DNA of 64,000 nt from Pseudobacteroides sp035370245. Lineage in GTDB: Bacteria > Bacillota > Clostridia > Acetivibrionales > DSM-2933. The notes below the pieces were generated by a model. It was not told where the DNA came from and ran no database searches. It worked only from the letters and a program-made list of their open reading frames with translations. Below are positions 47,124 through 56,400 of this stretch, one piece after another. Within the stretch, counting starts at the first letter, position 1, and every line of letters begins with the position of its first letter. The translations under genes were made by a program, and so were the position numbers. The stretch is taken from the NCBI GenBank assembly GCA_035370245.1, contig DAOOVO010000010.1:1-64000 (forward strand), read 5' to 3'.

Positions 47124-48617
47124 ATGATTTTTGTAGAGCTTCATGATCACGACTATAAATATCAGGTTGAAGATATTATAAAGTCGTTTTTTTATGATGA
47201 GGATATTACCTATGTCGGTGAATTCCCTGCTGATTTCAAGGGAATTTATGTACTTATAAGAATGGATATTGATATTTATGTTGAATTGTGGAAAGACGGT
47301 ATATGCATATACAAGCCTAAAAATAATTCAGAAACTGTTTTGCCCGATTGGTATAACGGACATGGCAATAAAGAGCATTTGGTTAAAAAGAAAAAGAGGA
47401 TGCTCCTTAAACAGCAATTGTATCTGGCATTTAGATTTCTCACTGGGAAATCATTGCCGTGGGGGATTCTTACAGGAATAAGACCGGCCAAAATAGCACA
47501 TGAAATGCTTGATATGAATTATGCCGACGATTCAATAGTTCATAGCCTTAAAAGCTTTTATATGATAAAAGAGGATAAGGCAAATCTGCTTTTGGATGTA
47601 GCAAAAAAGGAGAAAAGAATATTAGATTCAACATCGCCTGATTCAGTTAGTATTTATATCGGCATACCTTTTTGTACAACAAGGTGTCTATATTGTTCAT
47701 TTACATCGACTCCTATAGATCCATTGTCCGATATCGTAAAAAAATATATGGATGCATTGATGTATGAAATTGAAAAAACATCATACATTATAAAAAGAAA
47801 CGGATGGAAGGTCCAGAGTATTTACATTGGTGGAGGAACTCCTACGTCCATAGATGAGAAAAGTTTGGAAAAGCTTTTGAGTATTGCGGTAAGTACATTT
47901 GATGAGGGAAATATTGAAGAATTTACACTTGAGGCAGGGCGTCCCGATTCATTAAATATTGACAAGCTCAGTATAATTAAGGATAGTCAAGTGGACAGAA
48001 TAAGCATAAATCCCCAGTCCATGAACGATGAGGTATTAAAAGCAATCGGCAGGAACCATACTGCGGAGGATATAGAGTGGGCATTTATTAAGGCACGGGA
48101 GATGGGATTTGATAATATAAACATGGATATTATAGCCGGACTTCCCGGTGAATCTCCTCAAATGTTTAATAAAAGCCTTGAAAGGATACTTGAGCTTTCA
48201 CCTGACAGTCTTACGGTTCATACTTTATCTATAAAGAGAGGTTCAAAGCTCATTTATGATAAAGAAAGCCGCACAGGTATACATAGTGAAAAAATAGAAG
48301 AAATGGTTGGTGCCGCGGCAGATTATGCTTATAAAATGGGAATGAAACCCTATTACCTCTACAGGCAGAAAAACATACTGGGTAATCTGGAAAATATCGG
48401 ATACTGTACTCCCGGACACGAAAGCATTTATAACATTCAGATTATGGAGGAAAAACAGTCCATAATTGCTATGGGAGCCGGTGGGGTTACGAAAATGGTC
48501 TACCCGGAAGAAAACAGAATTGAGCGAGTTTTTAACGTTAAAAGCGTTGGTGACTATATACTGAGAATTGATGAAATGATCGCAAGAAAAGAAGCTATAA
48601 TTAAAGATTTGAAATAA
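47124..48617 (+). CDS. hemZ: HemZ-like radical SAM protein (coproporphyrinogen dehydrogenase type)
   Basis: A 497-residue radical-SAM protein of the HemN/HemZ family. The Fe-S motif CTTRCLYC is near residue 180, with YIGGGTPTS and NMDIIAGLPGES further on. An N-terminal domain of about 160 residues precedes the radical-SAM core, as in HemZ. By family it may oxidise coproporphyrinogen III or handle heme without oxygen; no other heme gene is near, so the exact role is open. The ATG at 47124 has GGAG six bases upstream; the GTG at 47100 has no site. Confidence 0.88.
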   Translation: MIFVELHDHDYKYQVEDIIKSFFYDEDITYVGEFPADFKGIYVLIRMDIDIYVELWKDGICIYKPKNNSETVLPDWYNGHGNKEHLVKKKKRMLLKQQLYLAFRFLTGKSLPWGILTGIRPAKIAHEMLDMNYADDSIVHSLKSFYMIKEDKANLLLDVAKKEKRILDSTSPDSVSIYIGIPFCTTRCLYCSFTSTPIDPLSDIVKKYMDALMYEIEKTSYIIKRNGWKVQSIYIGGGTPTSIDEKSLEKLLSIAVSTFDEGNIEEFTLEAGRPDSLNIDKLSIIKDSQVDRISINPQSMNDEVLKAIGRNHTAEDIEWAFIKAREMGFDNINMDIIAGLPGESPQMFNKSLERILELSPDSLTVHTLSIKRGSKLIYDKESRTGIHSEKIEEMVGAAADYAYKMGMKPYYLYRQKNILGNLENIGYCTPGHESIYNIQIMEEKQSIIAMGAGGVTKMVYPEENRIERVFNVKSVGDYILRIDEMIARKEAIIKDLK

Positions 48618-48621
48618 TATG

Positions 48622-48650
48622 TTGACAATATAAATATGCGTAATTAAAAT
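48622..48650 (+). promoter_or_regulatory. Promoter of the hisS T-box transcript
   Basis: TTGACA (48622-48627), a 17-base spacer and TAAAAT (48645-48650). Transcription would begin around 48657, just before the structured T-box leader. Confidence 0.7.
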
Positions 48651-48659
48651 ATACTATAT

Positions 48660-48925
48660 ATGAATTGTAAATGACAGTGAAGGGGAAAAGTAACTATAAA
48701 CTGCCTTAAGGGAGAAAGCATCGTGACTGCAAGTGCTTTTAGGAAAAGAGTAGTGAAAGAACACCCTGGAGTTGGTTTGCTGAAATTGACTGAAAAGTCA
48801 TTATTAGGCAGATCCGCATGACTCAGCGTTAAAGGAGCTAAAGCGAGCCTGTAAAGCTTATTAGGGTGGTACCGCGGGAATAGCCTCTCGTCCCTTACCG
48901 GGGATTGGAGGTTTTATTTATGTTC
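48660..48925 (+). promoter_or_regulatory. T-box riboswitch leader of hisS-aspS
   Basis: The leader has the T-box core AGGGTGGTACCGCGG (48863-48877), which pairs with the free end of an uncharged tRNA and then forms the antiterminator. Directly after it is a terminator hairpin (CCTC..GTCCC around 48895 against GGGGAT..GAGG ending near 48911, then TTTT). Upstream are typical stem I elements (GGAAAAGTAAC, then GGTTTGCTGAAATTGACTG). The downstream genes imply a histidine or aspartate specifier; I could not fix the specifier codon with confidence. Confidence 0.92.
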
Positions 48926-48976
48926 GGAATATTATATATTCCTTAGGAAATTATAGTAATTAGTTGGGAGGAAGTC

Positions 48977-50236
48977 ATGTTAACACAAACGCCAAAGGGA
49001 ACAAAGGATATTTTGCCTATAGAGAGTCACAAATGGCAGTATGTTGAGAGTCAGATTGCCAAAGTTTGTGCAAATTTCGGTTATAAGGAGATAAGAACGC
49101 CTGTATTTGAGCATACCGAGCTGTTTCAAAGGGGTGTGGGAGACACCACGGATATTGTTCAAAAGGAAATGTACACCTTTTTGGATAAGGGAAATAGAAG
49201 CATTTCATTAAGGCCTGAAGGCACAGCAGGTGTTGTGAGAAGTTATATCGAAAACGGTATGTCATCTTTGCCTCAGCCTGTGAAACTTTATTACATTATT
49301 TCCGCATACAGATATGAAAAGATGGCTAAAGGAAGATACAGGGAATTTCATCAATTTGGCGTTGAGACATTCGGTTCAAAGGGGCCATCCATAGATGTGG
49401 AAATTATAAGCCTTATAAAGCAGCTTTTTGACAGCTTGGGATTAAAGGATGTGGGCCTTAATATAAACAGCATAGGCTGTCCTGTTTGCAGAAAAGAGTA
49501 TAATCAAAAGCTTATGGATTATTTCAGACCCAACCTTGATAAGCTGTGCGGATTGTGCAATAACAGGTTTGAGAGAAATCCTTTAAGGATTATAGACTGT
49601 AAAGAAGATAAATGTAAAACCATTACGGCCGGTGCACCGGCTATACTTGACAATCTCTGTGAAGAATGCAGAGTTCATTTTGAGGGATTGAAAAAAGGTC
49701 TGGATAATTTGGGTATTGTTTACAATGTGGACAAGAACATAGTCAGAGGCCTTGATTACTATACCAAAACAGTGTTTGAGTTTATTTCCGAAAATGTGGG
49801 CACCCAGGGTACCATTTGCGGAGGCGGCAGATATGATGGATTGGTTGAGGCTTGTGGAGGTCCGTCAACTCCGGCTGTCGGATTTGCTATTGGTATTGAA
49901 AGGCTTTTAATGGAAATGGAAAGTCAGGGTGTATATATTCCACCGCAAAAGGAAATTGAAATATATATTGCAACAATAGGTGAAGCAGCCGATACTTTTG
50001 CCGAAAAGCTGGTTTATGACTTAAGAGAAAAACAGATACCTGCGGAAAAAGACCTGCTTCAAAAAAGCTTAAAAGCACAGATGAAATATGCGGATAAAAT
50101 TGGAGCAAAGTTTACTGTTGTTTTAGGTGAAGATGAAGTAAACAGCAATAAGGCTGTACTCAAAAATATGAAAACAGGTGAACAGTCAGAAATTTCTTTA
50201 GATAACATACATGAAGAAATTATTAATAGGAGGTAA
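48977..50236 (+). CDS. hisS: Histidyl-tRNA synthetase
   Basis: A 419-residue class II synthetase that charges tRNA-His. Motif 2 (LRPEGTAGVVRSY then YRYEKMAKGRYREFHQFGVE), the histidine-binding LDYYTKTVFEF and GGGRYDGL, and motif 3 (GFAIGIERLL) are intact, followed by the anticodon-binding domain (about 328-419). Its expression is under the T-box leader just upstream. The ATG has GGGAGG upstream, and aspS follows after three bases. Confidence 0.97.
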   Translation: MLTQTPKGTKDILPIESHKWQYVESQIAKVCANFGYKEIRTPVFEHTELFQRGVGDTTDIVQKEMYTFLDKGNRSISLRPEGTAGVVRSYIENGMSSLPQPVKLYYIISAYRYEKMAKGRYREFHQFGVETFGSKGPSIDVEIISLIKQLFDSLGLKDVGLNINSIGCPVCRKEYNQKLMDYFRPNLDKLCGLCNNRFERNPLRIIDCKEDKCKTITAGAPAILDNLCEECRVHFEGLKKGLDNLGIVYNVDKNIVRGLDYYTKTVFEFISENVGTQGTICGGGRYDGLVEACGGPSTPAVGFAIGIERLLMEMESQGVYIPPQKEIEIYIATIGEAADTFAEKLVYDLREKQIPAEKDLLQKSLKAQMKYADKIGAKFTVVLGEDEVNSNKAVLKNMKTGEQSEISLDNIHEEIINRR

Positions 50237-50239
50237 TTT

Positions 50240-52030
50240 ATGGGAGAATCGATTTATGGATTAAAAAGGACACATATGTGTAATGAGCTGCGTTTAAGTC
50301 ATGTGGGTGAGAAAGTCACTGTTATGGGCTGGGCTCATAAAAGAAGAGATTTGGGTGGAGTAATATTTGTAGATTTAAGAGATAGAAGCGGAATATTGCA
50401 GATAGTTTTTAACAGTTCCATTAGTGAAGAAGTATTCAAAAAAGCAGAATCAATAAGAAGTGAGTATGTTCTTGCGGCGATAGGCGAGGTTGTAAAAAGA
50501 AGTCCTGAGACAGTGAATCCTAAGTTGGATACAGGCGAAATTGAGGTTATGGTTTCAGAGCTCAGGATTTTAAGCAAGTCCGAAACACCTCCGATTTATA
50601 TAGAAGAAGATTCCGATGTAAATGAAACAGTCAGGCTTAAGCACAGATACATAGATTTAAGAAGGCCTGATATGCAAAAGAATTTTATTTTAAGACACAA
50701 GGTTGCCAAAATTGCACGCGATTATTATGATGAGAACGGTTTCTTGGAAATTGAAACTCCAATACTTACTAAGAGTACACCCGAAGGTGCCAGAGATTAT
50801 CTTGTTCCAAGCAGGGTGCATCCCGGCAAGTTTTTTGCTCTTCCGCAATCACCGCAGCTTTTCAAGCAGTTGTTAATGGTTTCTGGATTTGATAGGTATT
50901 TCCAGATTGCCAAATGCTTCAGGGATGAGGATTTAAGAGCTGACAGACAACCTGAGTTCACACAGATAGATATAGAGATGTCATTTGTAAATGTTGAAGA
51001 TGTTCTTACTGTTAATGAAGGCTTTATCAAAAGAGTATTTAAAGAGGCTTTGGATATCGATATAGAAACTCCAATCCCGAGAATACCGTATCAGGAAGCT
51101 ATGGACAGATATGGTTCGGATAAGCCGGATATAAGGTTCGGATTGGAACTCAAAAATTTATCGGATATAGTTGCTGATTGCGGTTTTAAAGTATTTTCCG
51201 ATGCAGTTAAAAACGGTGGAAGTGTCAGGGCTATAAATGCAAAGGGCTGCGGAGCGAAATTCAGCAGAAGGGAAATAGACAGTCTCGTTGAATTTGTTAA
51301 GATATATAAAGCAAAGGGCATGGCATGGATTGTAGTTGAAGAAAATGAGCTTAAATCAGCTATTACAAAGTTCTTGAGCGAAGATGAAATAAAGAGTATT
51401 CTTGAAAGGGTTGAGGCAGAGCCGGGAGACTTGATATGCTTTATTGCCGACAAGAATGATATAGTGTATGATGCATTGGGACAGTTGAGATTGGAGCTTG
51501 CGAGAAAGCTTGGAATTCTCAATAAAAACGAATATAAGTTTGTTTGGGTCACAGAGTTTCCGTTATATGAATATGATGAGGAAGAGAAGCGTTATGTGGC
51601 AAAGCACCATCCGTTTACATCACCTATGGATGAAGATATTCATTTGCTTGAAACTGACCCCGGTAAGGTACGTGCAAAAGCATATGACATCGTATTAAAC
51701 GGTGTTGAAATAGGTGGAGGAAGCATAAGAATACACGACCAGGAGCTGCAATCTAAGATGTTCAAGCTTTTAGGCTTTACGGAAGAAGAGGCCTGGGCAA
51801 GATTCGGATTTCTCCTTGAGGCTTTTAAATATGGAACTCCTCCTCATGGCGGTATGGCTTACGGCCTTGACAGGCTCACAATGATAATGGCGGGAAGGAG
51901 CAGTATAAGGGATGTAATTGCATTCCCTAAGGTACAGAATTCATCCTGTCTCATGACAAATGCACCGGATGTAGTTGAGGTTAAGCAGCTTAAAGAGCTC
52001 CATATAAAGTCGGAAGGTTATAATGTTTAA
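50240..52030 (+). CDS. aspS: Aspartyl-tRNA synthetase
   Basis: A 596-residue bacterial-type AspRS: N-terminal OB fold for the anticodon (about 8-110), class II core with motif 2 (QIAKCFRDEDLRADRQPEFTQ), a GAD insertion domain (about 290-420) and motif 3 (GMAYGLDRLTMIMAG). Length is normal. It is the second gene of the T-box operon, so both synthetases answer to one uncharged tRNA. A terminator follows. Confidence 0.97.
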   Translation: MGESIYGLKRTHMCNELRLSHVGEKVTVMGWAHKRRDLGGVIFVDLRDRSGILQIVFNSSISEEVFKKAESIRSEYVLAAIGEVVKRSPETVNPKLDTGEIEVMVSELRILSKSETPPIYIEEDSDVNETVRLKHRYIDLRRPDMQKNFILRHKVAKIARDYYDENGFLEIETPILTKSTPEGARDYLVPSRVHPGKFFALPQSPQLFKQLLMVSGFDRYFQIAKCFRDEDLRADRQPEFTQIDIEMSFVNVEDVLTVNEGFIKRVFKEALDIDIETPIPRIPYQEAMDRYGSDKPDIRFGLELKNLSDIVADCGFKVFSDAVKNGGSVRAINAKGCGAKFSRREIDSLVEFVKIYKAKGMAWIVVEENELKSAITKFLSEDEIKSILERVEAEPGDLICFIADKNDIVYDALGQLRLELARKLGILNKNEYKFVWVTEFPLYEYDEEEKRYVAKHHPFTSPMDEDIHLLETDPGKVRAKAYDIVLNGVEIGGGSIRIHDQELQSKMFKLLGFTEEEAWARFGFLLEAFKYGTPPHGGMAYGLDRLTMIMAGRSSIRDVIAFPKVQNSSCLMTNAPDVVEVKQLKELHIKSEGYNV

Positions 52031-52071
52031 ATAGCAATTTATATATTACCTTAATAAAATTTATAAGTATG

Positions 52072-52107
52072 AAAGGACGGGATGGGTGTAAAATCCCGTT
52101 CTTTTGT
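52072..52107 (+). terminator. Terminator after aspS
   Basis: AAAGGACGGGAT pairs with ATCCCGTTCTTT (one weak pair) around an eight-base loop, followed by T. Confidence 0.85.
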
Positions 52108-52257
52108 AGTATAATATATTTGTGTATTGTGCTCGTTTTTATTTTTTATGAAAATTATTTAATGAAAATGTTCAAAATTTGTTAATAAAGTGGTAATATG
52201 TTTTAGTTACAATATAATTTGTAAGGAATTTCACAATTAAATAATGAGCGGATTTAG

Positions 52258-52311
52258 TTTAATTGTATGTTTAATTGTTATTGTTTAATTATTATTGTTT
52301 AATTGTTATTG
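52258..52311. repeat. 14-bp tandem repeat upstream of lepB
   Basis: Three adjacent copies of TTTAATTGTTATTG (52270-52283, 52284-52297 with one change, 52298-52311), preceded by a partial copy from 52258. It ends 28 bases before the lepB ribosome binding site, in the 5' region of that gene. The rest of the 306-base gap after aspS holds only the terminator and AT-rich DNA. Confidence 0.8.
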
Positions 52312-52336
52312 TAAATTGGTAAATAATTAATAAATC

Positions 52337-52933
52337 TTGGGAGGGATTATTACGTTTAATAGTATTAAGAATCCGATTTTGAGGGAAGTTTTGGACTGGG
52401 GGGTCCATATAGCGGTTGCTGTACTTATAGGCTTTTTGATAGTTGCTTTTGTGGGGCAAAGAACCATTGTCAGCGGATCTTCTATGGAGACTACACTGCA
52501 TGATGGTGATCAGCTTATAATTGAAAAGATTAGTCCTAAGGTAGGCAATCTAAAATATGGTGATATTGTTACAATTGATGTCAGCGACATGAATGGTGTT
52601 GACAGAAGTCCTATAATAAAAAGAGTTATTGGTGTTGAAGGAGATAAAATAGAGGTTAAGGATGGAAAAGTCTATCTTAACGGTAAGGCTTTAAAAGAGG
52701 ATTACATCAATGGTGATTCTACTGAGGTCGTAAATGAAGAGTATTGTAATTTAACAGTCCAAAAAGGGCAAATTTATGTATTGGGCGATAATCGTACTCC
52801 GGGAGGAAGCCTTGACAGCAGAAGCCTTGGTCCCTTAGATATATCAAGGGTTGGTGGCAAGGCCATATTCAGATTCTGGCCTCTTAATAGTATGGGAGTA
52901 CCAAAGAAGCATGGAGCACAATTTCAGGAGTAA
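52337..52933 (+). CDS. lepB: Signal peptidase I
   Basis: About 194 residues. One membrane helix (VHIAVAVLIGFLIVAFV), then the catalytic serine in SGSSMETTL and the general-base lysine in IIKRVIGVEGD; later GDNR.....DSR is the family signature. It cuts signal peptides of exported proteins at the membrane surface. The start is odd. The only standard in-frame codon is TTG 52337, but it overlaps the GGGAGG site (52339-52344). The codons at a suitable distance are ATT (52349) and ACG (52352), so initiation may be at a non-standard codon. Coordinates given use the TTG. Confidence 0.9.
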   Translation: MGGIITFNSIKNPILREVLDWGVHIAVAVLIGFLIVAFVGQRTIVSGSSMETTLHDGDQLIIEKISPKVGNLKYGDIVTIDVSDMNGVDRSPIIKRVIGVEGDKIEVKDGKVYLNGKALKEDYINGDSTEVVNEEYCNLTVQKGQIYVLGDNRTPGGSLDSRSLGPLDISRVGGKAIFRFWPLNSMGVPKKHGAQFQE

Positions 52934-52984
52934 TGATTACCGGAGCTATAATGTTTTAATTTGTTCAAAATTTCTGGATATGTT

Positions 52985-53022
52985 AAAGTGTTTTGTAGTT
53001 TTCTTATTACAAAGCACTTTTT
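52985..53022 (+). terminator. Terminator after lepB
   Basis: AAAGTG-T-TTTGTA pairs with TACAAA-G-CACTTT around a loop of about ten bases, ending in five T. Confidence 0.85.
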
Positions 53023-53403
53023 GCATATTAGGCGATATGGATTTTACAATAAATATTTGTTCTTCACGAATAAAATTAAAATGTCTTTAGTAAATTTTAA
53101 TATATGTAACCGTTTTAAAATTGAAGGTGTAATATTGCCAAGTCTTGGTAAATGGGGCAAAAACACCCGCTATATTGTATTTTGACTTTTCTTGTTGTAT
53201 AATGTAATGTGATTTTTAATTGAGTAAATAATATCGATTTTTATGTAGAATGATGGATTTTAAAAGTAATTTTGTGCAACATATATGACAATAAAAATTA
53301 TAATATAGCTTCTTCTATTATTGGTTTTCAATCGGTACATTTTATAGATAAGAGTCAAATTAAATGGGGGGTCTATAGCAGATAATTTTATCTGTTTAAT
53401 ATT
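53023..53403. other. Intergenic region before the large activase-like gene
   Basis: About 380 AT-rich bases. Near the end a G-run (AAATGGGGGG, 53362-53371) lies about 30 bases before the start codon, separated from it by a small hairpin (CAGATA with TATCTG). No known riboswitch was recognised and no convincing coding frame was seen. Confidence 0.4.
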
Positions 53404-56400
53404 ATGTATAATACAACAATTTATAAATTAGGGATTGATATTGGTTCTACGACTGTAAAAATAGCAATATTAGATGATAAAAAAGAAATTTTATTTTCCG
53501 ATTACATGCGGCATTTTGCAAATATAAAGGAAAGCCTCTGTGAGCTTATTAATAAAGCTCATAAAAAATTAGGCGATATAAAGATAGCAGCAATGATAAC
53601 AGGTTCGGGAGGACTTGCACTTTCCGAGCACCTTGGCATTCCTTTTACCCAGGAAGTAATTGCAGTTTCTACTTCGTTGTCTGTTTTTGCACCTAAGACG
53701 GATGTTGCAATTGAGCTTGGCGGCGAGGATGCAAAGATAATATATTTTGAAGGCGGCAATGTTGAACAGAGAATGAACGGTATCTGTGCCGGGGGTACGG
53801 GATCCTTTATTGATCAGATGGCAGCACTTCTGCAGACTGATGCAGCAGGCATTAATGAATATGCAAAAAATTACAAGGCAATTTATCCTATTGCTGCAAG
53901 ATGCGGTGTATTTGCCAAGTCGGATATTCAGCCTTTGATTAACGAAGGGGTCACAAAAGAGGATATATCTGCTTCAATATTTCAGGCTGTTGTTAATCAG
54001 ACAATCAGCGGCCTTGCATGTGGTAAGCCTATACGCGGACATGTTGCATTTTTAGGAGGTCCTCTTCACTTTTTATCCGAGCTTAGAGAAGCATTTATAA
54101 GGACTCTTAAGTTAGATGATGAGCATAGGATTATACCTGACAATTCTCATCTGTTTGCTGCTACCGGTGCTGCTTTAAATGCCGATAAGGAAATTTCTAC
54201 TTCTCTTTCAGCTTTAGAGAACAAGCTTTCGGGTGAAATAAAAATGGAATTTGAAGTTGAAAGAATGGAGCCTTTATTTAAGACACAAGAAGATTATGAT
54301 ATTTTTAAGAAAAGGCATGACGGGAATGTTGTAAAACGTTCGAGTTTAAAGGATTATAGCGGAAAATGCTTCTTAGGGATTGATGCCGGTTCTACAACTA
54401 CCAAAGCAGCATTGATAGGTGAAGACGGATCATTGTTATATTCTTTTTACAGTAATAATAATGGCAGTCCCCTTAAAACAACCATTAATGCCATTAAGGA
54501 GATTTATTCCGTATTGCCTGATAGTGCAAAAATTGTATATTCCTGTTCAACCGGATATGGTGAAGCTTTGATTAAAAATGCACTTATATTGGATGAAGGT
54601 GAAGTTGAGACGGTTGCACATTATTATGCAGCGTCATTCTTCGACCCTGAGGTTGATTGTATTTTAGATATCGGCGGACAGGATATGAAATGCATTAAAA
54701 TAAAAAATCGTACTGTAGATAATGTGCAGCTTAATGAAGCATGTTCATCAGGCTGCGGTTCCTTTATTGAAACTTTTGCAAAATCGTTGAACTACAGTGT
54801 TCAGGATTTTGCTAAAGCTGCTTTGTTTGCCCAAAATCCCATTGATCTTGGCACCAGATGTACGGTGTTTATGAATTCTAAAGTTAAACAAGCTCAAAAA
54901 GAGGGAGCTGAGGTAGCTGATATTTCAGCAGGTCTTGCCTATTCCGTAATTAAGAATGCATTGTATAAGGTTATTAAGGTTAGTTCCGCTTCCGAACTTG
55001 GCAAGCACATTGTTGTGCAGGGCGGGACTTTCTATAATGATGCCGTTCTTAGAAGCTTTGAAAAAATTGCAAACTGCGAAGCTGTAAGGCCGGATATTGC
55101 CGGTATAATGGGTGCATTTGGTGCGGCTCTCATTGCAAGGGAACGCTATGATGAAAGCAAAACCACAACAATGCTGCCAATTGATCAAATTAATAATTTG
55201 GAGTTTACTACGACTATGTCCCGTTGTAGGGGATGTACCAATAATTGTCTTTTAACAATCAACAAATTTAGCGGAGGAAGACAGTTTATTACATGCAACC
55301 GTTGTGAACGCGGTGCCGGAGGGCAGAAAAATAAAGACAATATTCCAAACCTTTATGAATATAAATCAAAATTGCTTTTTGACAGAGAGACTCTTGATGA
55401 AAAAGAAGCTGTGAGAGGAACTGTAGGTATTCCTCGAGTTCTTAATATATACGAAAACTATCCGTTTTGGGCAGAGTTTTTTAAAGCATTAAAATTCAGA
55501 GTTGTTTTATCACCTGAATCCACAAGAAAAATATATGAGCTAGGTATAGAGTCCATTCCAAGCGAATCGGAGTGCTACCCTGCTAAATTGGCCCATGGTC
55601 ATGTTATGTGGCTTTTAAAGCAAGGTGTTAAATTTATATTTTATCCTTGTATTCCTTATGAGCGGCAGGAATTCAAAGATGCAACCAATCATTATAACTG
55701 CCCGATTGTTACATCTTATGCAGAAAATATAAAAAACAATATAGATGAGCTTAAAAATCCGGATGTATTTTTTATGAGTCCGTTCCTTTCCCTTACTAAC
55801 CTTAATGTAGTGACTAAAAGGCTTGTAGAAGAGTTTGGAAAGGAATTCAACATACCTGCTGATGAAATAAGGAGAGCAGCCCAAATTGGATGGAATGAGA
55901 TGGAATCAGTCCGCAGAAAGGTTCAACAAAAAGGGGAAGAGACCCTTAAATATTTGGAGCAAACAGGTGGCCACGGAATCGTTCTTGCGGGACGTCCATA
56001 CCATATTGATCCTGAGATCAACCATGGCATTCCCGAGCTTATCACGTCTTTTGGCATAGCTGTGCTTACGGAAGACTCGGTTTCTCACTTGGCTAAGCTT
56101 GAAAGACCACTTTTAGTGGTGGATCAATGGATGTATCATTCAAGGCTTTATGCGGCTGCGGATTATGTTAAGCAACGTGACGATTTGGATTTGATTCAGC
56201 TTAATTCATTTGGCTGCGGTCTTGATGCCGTAACTACCGATCAGGTATATGATATACTGGAGGATTCCGGTAAAATTTATACATGTTTAAAAATAGATGA
56301 AGTCAATAATTTAGGTGCGGCACGTATTCGAATTCGTTCCCTTCTTTCCGCAATCAAAGTGAGAAAGCAGAGCGGAATTAAAAGAAATATCGTGTCATCC

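Noticed and set aside
52961..53185. 74-codon plus-strand frame after lepB
   Set aside because: It has no ribosome binding site, begins inside the arm of the lepB terminator hairpin and has the composition of translated AT-rich DNA.
53362..53403. Riboswitch before the activase-like gene
   Set aside because: Only one small hairpin and a G-run are present; no conserved core of a known riboswitch class is recognisable.
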